A DNA stretch of 64,000 nt from Pseudomonas putida (GCF_005080685.1 NZ_CP039371.1:3968001-4032000); one strand, 5' to 3'. Shown: positions 1 to 11,680, counted from the stretch's first letter. Notes: generated by a model from the sequence alone, not told the origin. A program made the numbers and translations.

Positions 1-1135
1 GGCCGTTCTCCAGGTCGAGGTTGAAACCACGCGGGTTGAGGTTGTTGCCGGTGAGCAAGCTGTAGCGCTGGTCGACCCATACTCCCTTGGCATGGAAGGT
101 GTGCCCCGGATCGTTCCAGATACGCACCTGCAACTGGCCCCGGGCAATGGCTGCCGCACGGCGGCGGGTGAAGGCGCGCAAGGTGTCCTCGTACAGGTAC
201 GGCAACGCCCCGCTGGCACTGAACGGCTCGCCCGGCGCGATATAGAAATCGTTGGCAGTGCGATGACCGACGATCAATTCCACCTGCACACCGCGATCCA
301 GGGCCTGGTCGATCTCGCGCATCACCACCCGGGGTGGGTTGAAGTACGGCGTGCTGATCACGATCTGCTGACGGGCGACCGCCAGCAGCGCGCACAGCGT
401 GCGGTTGAGCGGGTTGCCGCGGCCCACCCCGAGCAACGGCACGACCCGCAATCCTTCGCTTGCGCCAGGCAGGGGCGCGGTGTAGTCCATGCGCCGCAGT
501 CGTGCGCGCAGGCGCCGAATGTCACCGCGCAAGTGCCGGGAGGTAGGCGGCGCGGGCAGGTCCAGGCGTGGCGTCGCGGTATGGTGCAGCAGGCGCTGGA
601 CCAGCTCGGCCATGGAATCGGCCAAGGCCCGTGAATGGAACAGGTGGTAGCGATCCAGGCGATAGCGATCGAAACGGTGCAGGTAGACGTTGTTCAGGCT
701 GGCGCCGGTGTACAGCACGCAATCGTCGATGATGCTGCCTTTGAGGTGCAACACGCCGAACAATTCGCGGGTCTGCACCGGCACGCCGTAGATCACCACG
801 TCCAACCCGCGCAGCTGGCGCTGGGCCTGGTACCACGCGGCATTGCCCGGCTGCCTGCCGGCGCCGAGCAGGCCCCGACGGGCACGGAACCAGTCGACCA
901 CCACGACCACCTCAAGCTCGGGTCGCGCAGCCTTGGCCTGGTACAACGCATCGAGCACTTCCTGGCCCGCTTCGTCCTCTTGCAGGTACAAGGCGACGAT
1001 GACGATGCGCCGGGTCGCCGACCGGATGCGTTCGAGCAGACACGTGCGGTAGGCCACGGCATTGGGCAGCACCTGGATGGCGTCAGGGGTGATGACAAAG
1101 CCGCGCAACGCCGCCAGCATGGATTCGGGGTTCAA
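1..1135 (-). CDS. pssA: CDP-diacylglycerol--serine O-phosphatidyltransferase (PLD superfamily), 3' end cut by window edge
   Basis: Makes phosphatidylserine from CDP-diacylglycerol and serine, the first step to phosphatidylethanolamine; the PLD-type enzyme is peripheral to the membrane. About 378 residues are visible. Two HKD motifs are present: HLKGSIIDD in the first half and HAKGVWVD, followed by NNLNPRGFNLD, near the window edge. E. coli PssA is about 450 residues, so roughly the last 60-70 are missing here. I chose the TTG at 1135 because AGAAGGTGA lies a normal distance upstream and a stop precedes it in frame; the ATG at 1120 is the alternative. The gene is divergent from the creatine regulator. 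Cardiolipin synthase also has two HKD motifs, but the overall pattern fits PssA better. Confidence 0.82.
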   Translation of the reverse strand, partial: MNPESMLAALRGFVITPDAIQVLPNAVAYRTCLLERIRSATRRIVIVALYLQEDEAGQEVLDALYQAKAARPELEVVVVVDWFRARRGLLGAGRQPGNAAWYQAQRQLRGLDVVIYGVPVQTRELFGVLHLKGSIIDDCVLYTGASLNNVYLHRFDRYRLDRYHLFHSRALADSMAELVQRLLHHTATPRLDLPAPPTSRHLRGDIRRLRARLRRMDYTAPLPGASEGLRVVPLLGVGRGNPLNRTLCALLAVARQQIVISTPYFNPPRVVMREIDQALDRGVQVELIVGHRTANDFYIAPGEPFSASGALPYLYEDTLRAFTRRRAAAIARGQLQVRIWNDPGHTFHAKGVWVDQRYSLLTGNNLNPRGFNLDLENG

Positions 1136-1295
1136 CTACGTTCACCTTCTGTTTGCAATCGGGTCCATTCCTGGCCGCGGTCCCCGGGTGTAAGATCTGC
1201 CCGGCTACCACGGCCCATGACAACAAGAAACATGCGAGGCTTGTTCTACCACTGCCCCTGACGAACCCAGGCTCAGCTTGTACAGGAAGATCGCA

Positions 1296-2288
1296 ATGGC
1301 CCACCCCGCTTGCGCAAAGGCAACGCCCACTCCCTCTCAGACCTTCGGATTTCTGGTATTGCCCAATTTCACCACCATCGGCCTGGCGTCGGCGGTGGAA
1401 ACCCTGCGCATGGCCAACCTGGCAGCGCGTCACACCTTGTACCGTACCGTGCTGATTGCCGCCAGCCCGGAGCCGGTAATGGCCAGCAACGGCATGCGCG
1501 TCCTGCCTGATTACAGTATTGCAGACGCTCCGCCCCTGGATGCCCTGTTCGTGGTCGGCGCCAACCCGATCGACCGCAGCCGCAGCAACCGCCCGCTGGT
1601 CGACTGGCTGCGCCAACTGGCCCGTCGCGGCCTGCCGTTGGGCGGGATCTGCACCGGCAGCTACCTGCTGGCCAGGGCCGACCTGCTCAAAGGCTACCGC
1701 TGCACGATCCATTGGGAAGACATGCAGGCCTTGCAAGAGCATTTTCCCGGCATCGTCATCTCCAGCCAACTGTTCGAACTGGACCGCGACCGCTTCACCT
1801 GCTCCGGGGGCGTGGCAGCGATGGACATGATGCTGCAACTGGTCGCGCGCCAGGCCGGCGGCCAGGACGTCGCCGCCAAGGCTGCCGAACTGCTGCTGTG
1901 CGACCGGGTCCGCGGCGAACGCGAGCGCCAGCGGGTGCCGCTGCGTACCTTGCTCGGTAGCGCGCAACCCAAGCTGAGCCAGGTGGTGGCGATCATGGAG
2001 GCCAACCTGGAAGAGCCGTTGGGCCTGCAAGAGCTGGCCAGCCTCAACGAAGTGACGGTTCGCCAGTTGGAGCGGTTGTTCCACAAGTACCTGCAGCGCA
2101 CGCCGAGCCAGTATTACCTCGAACTGCGCCTGTCACGGGCACGGGAACTGCTGTTGCGCAGCGATGTGCAGGTGCGGGAGGTGGCGCTGGCGTGCGGGTT
2201 CAGCTCGCCTGCGCACTTCTCCAAGAGCTACAGCCGCTTCTTCGGCCTGTCGCCGCTGGGCGAGCGGCGACAGGCTTCGTTGCACTGA
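1296..2288 (+). CDS. cahR: GlxA-type AraC-family regulator, probable creatine-responsive CahR
   Basis: A 330-residue transcription regulator. The N-terminal half is a DJ-1/PfpI (class I glutamine amidotransferase-like) domain with the elbow GICTGS; the C-terminal half is an AraC helix-turn-helix domain (LGLQELASLNEVTVRQLERL, then VREVALACGFSSPAHFSKSY). The ATG at 1296 has AGGAAG about 7 bases upstream; the longer TTG start at 1278 has no clear site. It converges with the transporter and creatinase genes. In P. putida and P. aeruginosa a regulator of this class next to creatinase, named CahR, activates creatine use; I assign the name by family and position. The residues that bind ligand are not apparent from sequence. 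Confidence 0.75.
   Translation: MAHPACAKATPTPSQTFGFLVLPNFTTIGLASAVETLRMANLAARHTLYRTVLIAASPEPVMASNGMRVLPDYSIADAPPLDALFVVGANPIDRSRSNRPLVDWLRQLARRGLPLGGICTGSYLLARADLLKGYRCTIHWEDMQALQEHFPGIVISSQLFELDRDRFTCSGGVAAMDMMLQLVARQAGGQDVAAKAAELLLCDRVRGERERQRVPLRTLLGSAQPKLSQVVAIMEANLEEPLGLQELASLNEVTVRQLERLFHKYLQRTPSQYYLELRLSRARELLLRSDVQVREVALACGFSSPAHFSKSYSRFFGLSPLGERRQASLH
2247..2273 (+). terminator. Hairpin in the last codons of cahR
   Basis: An 11-bp perfect stem (CTGTCGCCGCT pairing with AGCGGCGACAG) with a 5-base loop sits just before the cahR stop. Only 24 bases separate the two converging stop codons here, so a terminator would have to lie inside coding sequence. No T-run follows, so a terminator role is tentative. 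Confidence 0.3.
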
Positions 2289-2312
2289 GCGGGTGGTCGT
2301 GCGGAAGCCGGA

Positions 2313-3647
2313 CTAGTCCTTCAGGTCCGCATGGGCCGTCTCCCGGCACATCAGCATCGCCAGCAATGCCACCAGCGCCGCCGCCAACAGGTATCCAGCC
2401 GGTGCCAGCTTGCTGCCGGTGACCTGGATCAGCCAGGTGGCGATGAACGGGGCGGTTCCGCCGAACAGGGCATTGGCCAGGTTGAAGCTCAAGGCGAAAC
2501 CGCTGAATCGCACGCGGGTCGGGAACAGTTCCGCCAACAGGCACGGCAAGGTGCCATCGTTCATCGCCAGCATCGCGCCGAAGAAGATCTGGATCGCCAG
2601 GATCACCAGCAATGGCTGGCCATCGAGCAGCTTGAACAGCGGCACGGTCAAGCCCAGGAACAGCAGCGAAGCCACCACCAGCATGGTCTTGCGCCCAAAC
2701 CGGTCGGACAGTCGTCCCATCAGGAAGATCAAGCCGATGTAGGTGGCCAGCGACACGGTCGAGGCAATGAACGAATCGCGCTCGCTCATGCCCATCTCGG
2801 TGGACAGGTAGGTCGGCATGTAGCTCAGCAGCAGGTAGAACGCCACCGCATTCAGGCACGTGACACCCAGGCCGATGGCCAGGCTGCGACGATGCCGGGT
2901 CAGCAACTCGCGGATAGGCGCGGGGGTCATGCAAGCCTTGCGCTCCAGGCGCTGCTCCATCTCCAGGAATTTCGGCGTGTCCTGCAGGCTCATGCGAATG
3001 TAACGCCCCACCAGGCCAAACGGTGCGGCCAGCAGGAATGGCAGGCGCCAGCCCCAGCTGTGCAGATCCTCGCTGCTCAGCAGTTCATGCAGCACCGCCA
3101 CGAACGCCGCGCCGAACAGCAAGCCTGCCGCGGTGCTCGCAGGCACGATGCTGGTATACAGCCCCCGCCGGCCCGCTGGCGCGTACTCGGCAAGGAATGC
3201 CGCAGCCCCGGCGTACTCGCCCGAGGCGGAAAAACCTTGCACCAGGCGAATCAACAGCAGCAGGCAAGGTGCCCACAAGCCGATCTGCGCGTAGCCCGGT
3301 AGCAGGCCGATGCAGAACGTGGAAATCGACATGATCAGGATCGACAAGGACAAGGCGTTGCGCCTGCCATGACGGTCGCCGAAGTGGCCCCAGACCACAC
3401 CGCCCAGCGGCCGGACGAGGAAAGACAGGGCAAACACCGCGAAGGTCGCCAGCAGGCCGGTGGTCTTGTCGGCCTGGGGGAAGAAGGTCGCGGCGATGAT
3501 GGTGGCGAGGTAGCCGTAGGCGGCGTAGTCGAACCACTCGACGAAATTGCCCATGAAACTTGCACGGGCGGCCTTGCGCAGGGCCTGGCGTTCGGCGCTG
3601 GGGGCAGCGCCGTCGAGGGTGGGAGCGTTCAGGGTGGTGCTGGTCAT
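2313..3647 (-). CDS. MFS transporter of the metabolite:H+ symporter (MHS) type, probable creatine uptake
   Basis: A 444-residue, 12-helix inner membrane protein. The MHS pattern is visible: GNFVEWFDYAAYGYLATIIA in helix 1, then GRRNALSLSI after helix 2, LIRLVQGFSASGEYAGAAAF in helix 4, GWRLPFLLAAPFGLVGRYIR and SDRFGRKT in the second half. Relatives such as ProP, ShiA and KgtP co-transport zwitterions or organic acids with protons. It lies on the same strand as creatinase and 108 bases downstream, and converges with the GlxA regulator, so creatine (or creatinine or sarcosine) is the likely substrate. That substrate is inferred from context only. Confidence 0.8.
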   Translation of the reverse strand: MTSTTLNAPTLDGAAPSAERQALRKAARASFMGNFVEWFDYAAYGYLATIIAATFFPQADKTTGLLATFAVFALSFLVRPLGGVVWGHFGDRHGRRNALSLSILIMSISTFCIGLLPGYAQIGLWAPCLLLLIRLVQGFSASGEYAGAAAFLAEYAPAGRRGLYTSIVPASTAAGLLFGAAFVAVLHELLSSEDLHSWGWRLPFLLAAPFGLVGRYIRMSLQDTPKFLEMEQRLERKACMTPAPIRELLTRHRRSLAIGLGVTCLNAVAFYLLLSYMPTYLSTEMGMSERDSFIASTVSLATYIGLIFLMGRLSDRFGRKTMLVVASLLFLGLTVPLFKLLDGQPLLVILAIQIFFGAMLAMNDGTLPCLLAELFPTRVRFSGFALSFNLANALFGGTAPFIATWLIQVTGSKLAPAGYLLAAALVALLAMLMCRETAHADLKD

Positions 3648-3755
3648 GACGGATACCCTCTGGTTCTTCTAATTGGAGGCAGGGTCTAAAGGTCATTCAG
3701 GTGGTTTCTTGTTGTGTGTGCCGGCCGCCGCGGGCGCAGCAGGCCGGCAGCGGCA

Positions 3756-4967
3756 TCATGTGCGAATGATGTTGTGCTCCGGCCCATAGGGGAAATGGGT
3801 GATGTTCTCGGCGCCCGTTTCGTTGACGATCAAGATGTCGTGCTCGCGATAACCGCCCGCCCCCGGCCGTCCTTCCGGCAACATGATCATCGGCTCGATC
3901 GACACCACCATGCCCGGCTCCAGCACCGTGTCGATGTCTTCGCGCAGCTCCAGCCCCGCCTCACGGCCGTAATAGTGGCTGAGCGTGCCGAACGAATGGC
4001 CGTAGCCGAAGGTGCGGTACTGCAGCAGGTCGTGACGCAGGAAAATCTCGTTCAGTTCACGGGCGATGTCGCAGCAGCGCATGCCTGGGCGTACCAGCTT
4101 GAGCCCTGCTTCATGCACCTCGACGTTGGCCTGCCACAGGCGCAGGTGGTCGTCCGGGCAATGGTCGAGGAACAGCGTGCGCTCCAGCGCGGTGTAGTAG
4201 CCGGCGATCATCGGGAAGCAATTGAGGCTGAGGATGTCGCCCTTGTTGACCTTGCGACGGGTGACCGGGTTGTGCGCGCCGTCGGTGTTGAGCCCGGACT
4301 GGAACCAGGTCCAGGTGTCCATCAGTTCGCTGTCTGGGAAACTGCGGGCGATTTCGCGGACCATCGCCTGGGTGGCATGCAGCGCCACTTCGTATTCCGG
4401 CACCTGGTCACGCAGGGCCTCGACCACCGCTGCACCGCCGATGTCGGCAACCCGTGCGCCATGGCGAATCAACGCCTGCTCCTCGGCCGACTTGATCATG
4501 CGCATGCGCATGCACGGCGCACCGATGTCGAGCAGTTCGGCCTTGGGATAGCAGGCTGCGAGCTTGGCGTGGTTCTGCAGGTTGAGGTGGTCGTATTCGA
4601 CGCCGATACGCGAGGCCAGCGGCAGGGCCTGCTGGATGGCGACGAAGTAGTTGTCGCGCTGCCAGTCGGTGTAGACGATGTTGTCGGTGCCCACCGTGCG
4701 CCGCCAGGGCTGGCCGCCGTCGATGTTGGCGCTGATCGACACCACCTTGTCCTGGGTCACCACCAGGGCGTAGGGACGACCGAACGAGCAGTAGAGGAAA
4801 TCGCTGTAGTAATTGACGTTATGGTACGAGGTGAAGATCGCCGCCTCGATGTCCTGCTCGGCCATGTACGCCCGCAGTCGGGCGTGGCGGGCGGCGTACT
4901 CCTGCGCAGAGAAGGTCGGCTGCACCTTGTTGCCATTACGGATTTTCAGAGTCTGGGGCATTTGCAT
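3756..4967 (-). CDS. creA: Creatinase (creatine amidinohydrolase, EC 3.5.3.3)
   Basis: Hydrolyses creatine to sarcosine and urea, giving nitrogen and one-carbon units; cytoplasmic homodimer in known enzymes. The 403-residue length equals that of the crystallised P. putida enzyme, and the sequence is recognisably the same protein. The catalytic residues fall at the expected positions: His232 (in DGAHNP), Glu262 (in ALERT) and Glu358 (in VSIEPM). The fold is that of M24 aminopeptidase P, but the metal ligands of true peptidases are not conserved in this family, so it is not a dipeptidase. AAGGAACA stands 7 bases before the ATG. The gene is probably induced by the nearby CahR. Confidence 0.95.
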   Translation of the reverse strand: MQMPQTLKIRNGNKVQPTFSAQEYAARHARLRAYMAEQDIEAAIFTSYHNVNYYSDFLYCSFGRPYALVVTQDKVVSISANIDGGQPWRRTVGTDNIVYTDWQRDNYFVAIQQALPLASRIGVEYDHLNLQNHAKLAACYPKAELLDIGAPCMRMRMIKSAEEQALIRHGARVADIGGAAVVEALRDQVPEYEVALHATQAMVREIARSFPDSELMDTWTWFQSGLNTDGAHNPVTRRKVNKGDILSLNCFPMIAGYYTALERTLFLDHCPDDHLRLWQANVEVHEAGLKLVRPGMRCCDIARELNEIFLRHDLLQYRTFGYGHSFGTLSHYYGREAGLELREDIDTVLEPGMVVSIEPMIMLPEGRPGAGGYREHDILIVNETGAENITHFPYGPEHNIIRT

Positions 4968-5097
4968 GGTGGGTGTTCCTTGTCGTTGTGAGCACGCGGT
5001 TCAGGCCGGCCGCCTGAGAGGCATTGCAACAGAACGAACAAGGACGCTTTTGTATCTATCCGACCTGGAATTGGCGCAATGGCCACCGCCCAATCAA

Positions 5098-5165
5098 CGA
5101 GCGAGCCCGCAGCCCCAGGTGCGACGCCGTGTTCGGCGTCGTACCCGGGGCTGCGGGCTCGCTCG
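5098..5165 (-). terminator. 68-base nested hairpin between katG and creA
   Basis: The outer arms 5098-5116 and 5147-5165 are perfect 19-bp inverted repeats, with an inner stem (CGACGCCG with CGGCGTCG) around a 4-base loop. With one wobble pair the two stems nearly merge into one rod. It lies 13 bases past the katG stop, so it probably ends katG transcription before creA. The strand given is that of katG; the structure itself is symmetrical. Confidence 0.65.
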
Positions 5166-5178
5166 TCTACAGGTGCTT

Positions 5179-7434
<2,256 letters not shown>

Positions 7435-7613
7435 CTATTACCTTTGGGTCGGTTATCCAGATTTCCGGTCTATGCCAGTTGTTCTTCAGACGAGCGCTTG
7501 CGCCCGATCTGCCCCTCGTCAGGTCAAACAAATACACAAAGCACGGAAAAGACTAGTCGACCCTGGGCAGAGAGCTAATAGACCCGGTATTGCACGTCGA
7601 TAGCGTGGCTCTC

Positions 7614-8492
7614 TCAACGCTTGCGCTGCATCCACGCCGCGCCCAATCCACTCAGGCAGATGATCGAGATACCCAGCAGGCTGGCATCGTCCGGCACCTG
7701 GCCATAGATCAACAGGCCCAACAGCCCGGCGAAGACAATCTGGCAGTAGCTGAACGGCGCCAGCAGCGCTGGCGCGGCATGGCGGAAGGCCTGGGTCAGC
7801 AGCAGGTGCGCGCTCATGCCGAAGCCGCCCAGGGCCAGCATCAACAAAGCGTGGTCCCAGCGCGGCAACTCCCAGAAAAACGGCACCAGGACGCTCATCA
7901 CCAGGGTGTTGCACAGCCCCGCGTAGAAGTTGCTGGTGGTCGGGCTGTCGTGGGCCGACACCAGCCGGGTCAGCAACTGATAGAAGCAGAAGCCCATGGC
8001 CGAGCCGAACGGATAGAGAATGGCCGGGGTGAACATCGCCCCGCCCGGGTGTACCACCACCACAACGCCGACGAACCCCAGCACCACCGCCACCCATTGC
8101 CCCACCGTGACCCGCTCGCGCAGCAGCGGTGCCGACAAGGCGGTGACCAACACCGGGGCGAGGAAGTTGACCGAGGTAGCCTCGGCCAGCGGCAGGTATT
8201 GCAGGCCCGTGGTGAACAGCAGGCTGGTACTGAGCAGGCACAGCGCACGCAGGGTCTGCAGCACCGGGCGATTGGTGCGCAGCACATTGAGGCCCGCCTT
8301 GGGCAGGAAGATGCCCGCCATCAGCAGGGTATGCACCACATAACGCGCCCACACCACCAGCACCACCGGGTATACGCCGCCAAGGAACTTCGACAAGGCG
8401 TCGTGGCTGGCGAACAGGAAGGTGGCCACCACCACCAAGGCGATGCCGCGCAGCGGTTGGTTGACTCCGGACAACGGTGTGCTGGAACTCAT
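7614..8492 (-). CDS. EamA/DMT-family transporter
   Basis: A 292-residue inner membrane protein with about ten hydrophobic segments in two repeated halves, as in the drug/metabolite transporter superfamily: GIALVVVATFLFASHDALSK opens the first EamA unit and LYPFGSAMGFCFYQLLTRLV the second. Glycine- and proline-containing signatures such as PLAEATSVNFLAPVLVTALS support the call. Family members export amino acids or other metabolites or act in salvage; nothing here fixes the substrate. It is divergent from an aldo/keto reductase, with about 240 bases between, but no functional link is evident. The start codon is supported only by alignment of the first membrane segment, since no strong ribosome site is visible. 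Confidence 0.85.
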   Translation of the reverse strand: MSSSTPLSGVNQPLRGIALVVVATFLFASHDALSKFLGGVYPVVLVVWARYVVHTLLMAGIFLPKAGLNVLRTNRPVLQTLRALCLLSTSLLFTTGLQYLPLAEATSVNFLAPVLVTALSAPLLRERVTVGQWVAVVLGFVGVVVVVHPGGAMFTPAILYPFGSAMGFCFYQLLTRLVSAHDSPTTSNFYAGLCNTLVMSVLVPFFWELPRWDHALLMLALGGFGMSAHLLLTQAFRHAAPALLAPFSYCQIVFAGLLGLLIYGQVPDDASLLGISIICLSGLGAAWMQRKR

Positions 8493-8736
8493 GGCGTTCT
8501 CGACTGCGGCGCGGCTGGATGCCGGGCCCGGGGAAGGCCGCGCAGGGCTGGCCTGGCGGGTGCAACAGCTGGAATTCTAGAAGAGATACGACAACTTATG
8601 AAAGTTCCTTGAGACGCCGCATCAAGCATCGGCGCTTTCTGTTCGCTGATCGACCACTTTCCGGCGTGGGCGCATGGTTCGACCTCCGTCGAGCGGGCAA
8701 CATCGACCGCAAACCTACCCGTGACAAGGAGTTTTC

Positions 8737-9561
8737 ATGCATAGGCTCACCACCCGCAACGGCCTGGACCTGCCCGCCATCGGCCTGGGCACCTGGCCAA
8801 TGACCGGGGCGCAGTGCACCCAGGCCGTACGCCAGGCCCTGGAGCTGGGTTACCGGCACATCGATACCGCCACTGCCTACGGCAACGAAGAGGCCGTCGG
8901 CCAGGCGCTGCGCGAAAGCGACGTGCCACGCGAACAGATCCACCTGACCACCAAAGTGTGGTGGGATCGCCTGGAGCCCAAGGCCATGCGCCAGTCGCTG
9001 GAAGACAGCCTGCGTACGTTGGGCACCGACTACGTCGAGCTGTTCCACATCCATTGGCCCAGCAAGGACATGGACCTGGCGCGCAGCATCGAAACGCTGG
9101 TGGCCCTGCGTGACGAGGGCAAGGCACGGCATATCGGCGTGGCCAACTTCCCGCTCGGCTTGCTGCGCCGGGTGGTCGAGGAGCTCGGTGCGCCCTTGTC
9201 GGCGATCCAGGTGGAATACCACGTGCTGCTCGACCAACAGCCGCTGCTCGACTATGCCCGCCGTCACGACTTGTTGCTGACCGCCTATACCCCACTGGCC
9301 CGTGGCCAGGCCGCCGAGCAACCGGAGATCCAGGCCATTGCCCGCAAGCACGGCGTGTTGCCCAGCCAGGTGGCGCTCAGCTGGCTGTTGGCGCAGGACG
9401 GCGTGGCCGCGATCCCCAAGGCCAGCAGCCGCGAAAACCAGCTGACCAACCTGGCAGCACTGGAGCTGCGCCTGGATGATGAAGATCGTGCACTGATCGC
9501 CGGTTTGCCAAAGAATCGGCGGGTCGTCAGCCCGGAGTTCGCGCCGGACTGGAACGACTAA
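8737..9561 (+). CDS. Aldo/keto reductase (DkgB-like)
   Basis: NADPH-dependent reduction of aldehydes or ketones in the cytoplasm. The 274-residue length fits the AKR5-type short bacterial enzymes. The catalytic tetrad is complete: Asp43 and Tyr48 (in HIDTATAYGNE), Lys73 (in LTTKVWW) and His106 (in LFHIHWP). The cofactor-binding end shows IPKASSRENQ. AAGGAG sits 6 bases before the ATG. It resembles 2,5-diketo-D-gluconate reductase B and methylglyoxal reductases, but the physiological substrate cannot be read from sequence. The neighbours on both sides point in other directions and suggest it is transcribed alone. Confidence 0.88.
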   Translation: MHRLTTRNGLDLPAIGLGTWPMTGAQCTQAVRQALELGYRHIDTATAYGNEEAVGQALRESDVPREQIHLTTKVWWDRLEPKAMRQSLEDSLRTLGTDYVELFHIHWPSKDMDLARSIETLVALRDEGKARHIGVANFPLGLLRRVVEELGAPLSAIQVEYHVLLDQQPLLDYARRHDLLLTAYTPLARGQAAEQPEIQAIARKHGVLPSQVALSWLLAQDGVAAIPKASSRENQLTNLAALELRLDDEDRALIAGLPKNRRVVSPEFAPDWND

Positions 9562-9580
9562 GCCCTCCCCTGGCCGGCCG

Positions 9581-11680
9581 TTAGCCGGCCACCGCTTGCA
9601 CCTGCGTCAGGCGCTCGCTGGCCGGCGCAGGCCTGCCGTACAGGTAGCCCTGGAAGTGCGAGCAGCCCTCCGCTGCCAGGCGCCGCATCTGTTCTGGCGA
9701 TTCCACGCCCTCGGCGGTGGTCTTGATCATCAGGCTGTTGGACAGCTCGGTGATCGCACGGATGATCGACATCGCCTCGCGGCTCTCGCACATGTCATGG
9801 ACGAACGACTTGTCGATCTTGATCCGATCGAACGGGAACGAGCGCAGATAGCCCAGGGACGAATAGCCAGTGCCGAAATCGTCCAGCGAGATGGAAACGC
9901 CAAGGTCCTTCAGCGCCCGCAGGATGCGCACGTTCTCATCGCTGTTGCCCAGCAGCACCGACTCGGTGATCTCCAGCTCCAGGCGATGGGGCGCCAGGCC
10001 GGAGTCGGCCAGGGCCAAGGCCACCGAATGCGCCAGGTTGGTGTTCTTGAACTGCACGGGCGACAGGTTCACCGAAACGGTCTGGTCGGTGCCCCAGCTG
10101 GCGGCCTCCTGGCACGCCAGGTTCAGCGCACGCGCACCCAGCTCGTGGATCAGGCCGGTTTCCTCGGCGATCGGGATGAAGTCCATCGGCATGACCATGC
10201 CCCGGGTCGGGTGCTCCCAGCGCAACAGCGCCTCGTAGCCGGTCACGCTGCGGGTCTGCTGGTCGACCACCGGCTGGTAATGCAAATGCAGTTGTCCCAG
10301 GTGCAAGGCGGTGCGCAGGTCGGTCTCGACCAGGCGGCGCTGGCGCGCAGCCACATCCAGCTCGACGTGGAAGCACTCGTAGCGGTTGCGGCCATTGCGC
10401 TTGGCCTCGTAAAGGGCCATGTCGGCGTAGCCCAGCAGTTGCTCGGCCTGTTCGTTATCGTCCGGCGCGATAGCCACGCCGATGCTCACGCCCACCGAAA
10501 ACTGATGGCCTTCGATCTGGAACGGCGGGCAGATGGCGTCGATCAGCCGCTGCGCGGTGTTGCAGGCGGCCTCGCGGTTGTCCAGGCGGGTCAGCACCAC
10601 GGCGAACTCGTCGCCCCCCAGGCGCGCCAGCGTGTCGTGCTCGCGCAACTCGCGGCGCAGACGCTTGCCCAAGGCGCGCAACAGCTTGTCGCCGAAGGCG
10701 TGACCGAGCGAGTCGTTGATGTTCTTGAAATTGTCCAGGTCCAGGCACAGCGCGGCGGTCAGCTTGCCGCTCTCCTCGCCACGCAGCAGCGCCTGTTTGA
10801 GGCGCTCGTTGAACAAGGTGCGGTTGGGCAGCCCGGTGAGCGCGTCGTGGTGCGCCATGTGATGGATCTGCGCGTGGGCGGCAAGCTGCTCGGTGGCATC
10901 CTCGGCCACGAACAGCACGTAGTCGGCCTGGCCTTCGCGGTTCTGGCTGAGCAGCGCACGGCTGCGCAGGGTACGCGGGCCACAGGCGGTGTCGACACGG
11001 GTTTCGGCGGCATAACCCTTGGCGCTGCGTGCGCCTCGGGCCAACTGCTGTTCCAGGAAGTCGGCCACGGCTGGCGACAGGCATTCCGACGGCAAGCGGC
11101 CGATCATTGGCGTGTCGCGCCCGCCGAACAGGTCCTCGGCCTGTTGGTTGGCCAGCAGGATACGCTGGCTGGCCAGGTCCTGGACGATGACGCTGGCCGG
11201 AATGTTGGCGATCACCGAATCCAGAAACTGCGACACCGTGGCCATTTCCTGGCTGTACTGCTCGGCCAGTTCCTTGGCCTGCAGCAGTTCGTGCTCCTGG
11301 CGGCGGCGTTCGGAAATATCGCGGGTAACCTTGGCTAAGCCCAGCAACTGGCCGCGATCATCTCGCACGGCATCGATGACCACGTGGGCGTGGAACGCCG
11401 TGCCATCCTTGCGCACGCGCAGGCCCTTCTCCTCGAAGCGCCCAGTCGATCGCGCCTGTTCGAGGTTCAGTTCAGGCAGGCCGGCGGCACGCTCGTCCTC
11501 GCTGTAGAACAGCGAGTAGTGCTGGCCGACGACCTCATCGGCGTCGTAACCCTTGGCGCGTTGGGCACCGGGATTCCAATTAGCGACGATTCCGTCGGGG
11601 GTGAGCATGTAGATGGCATAGTCCACCATGCTCTGGATCAACAGCCGATACATGATGTCGGGACTTGCGACTAGCGACAT
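9581..11680 (-). CDS. PAS-PAS-GGDEF-EAL cyclic-di-GMP protein
   Basis: A 699-residue cytoplasmic signalling protein for cyclic-di-GMP turnover. Order: PAS domain (about residues 8-115, starting YRLLIQSMVDYAIYMLTPDG), short coiled linker, second PAS (about 150-260), GGDEF (motif RLGGDEF near residue 354) and EAL (motif YEALLRW near 482). The GGDEF is intact and has an RxxD inhibitory site (REHD) five residues before it. The EAL carries DDFGTGYSSLGYL and KIDKSFV, so both activities are possible. No membrane segment is seen. I start at the ATG 11680; the frame stays open for 81 codons upstream, but that part runs through repeat DNA. The signal sensed is unknown. Confidence 0.92.
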   Translation of the reverse strand: MSLVASPDIMYRLLIQSMVDYAIYMLTPDGIVANWNPGAQRAKGYDADEVVGQHYSLFYSEDERAAGLPELNLEQARSTGRFEEKGLRVRKDGTAFHAHVVIDAVRDDRGQLLGLAKVTRDISERRRQEHELLQAKELAEQYSQEMATVSQFLDSVIANIPASVIVQDLASQRILLANQQAEDLFGGRDTPMIGRLPSECLSPAVADFLEQQLARGARSAKGYAAETRVDTACGPRTLRSRALLSQNREGQADYVLFVAEDATEQLAAHAQIHHMAHHDALTGLPNRTLFNERLKQALLRGEESGKLTAALCLDLDNFKNINDSLGHAFGDKLLRALGKRLRRELREHDTLARLGGDEFAVVLTRLDNREAACNTAQRLIDAICPPFQIEGHQFSVGVSIGVAIAPDDNEQAEQLLGYADMALYEAKRNGRNRYECFHVELDVAARQRRLVETDLRTALHLGQLHLHYQPVVDQQTRSVTGYEALLRWEHPTRGMVMPMDFIPIAEETGLIHELGARALNLACQEAASWGTDQTVSVNLSPVQFKNTNLAHSVALALADSGLAPHRLELEITESVLLGNSDENVRILRALKDLGVSISLDDFGTGYSSLGYLRSFPFDRIKIDKSFVHDMCESREAMSIIRAITELSNSLMIKTTAEGVESPEQMRRLAAEGCSHFQGYLYGRPAPASERLTQVQAVAG

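Noticed and set aside
3756..4967. Creatinase gene as a Xaa-Pro dipeptidase
   Set aside because: The fold is shared, but His232, Glu262 and Glu358 and the 403-residue length fit creatinase.
9596..11338. 580-codon open frame opposite the GGDEF-EAL gene
   Set aside because: Composition is typical of an antisense shadow and the opposite strand has intact signalling motifs.
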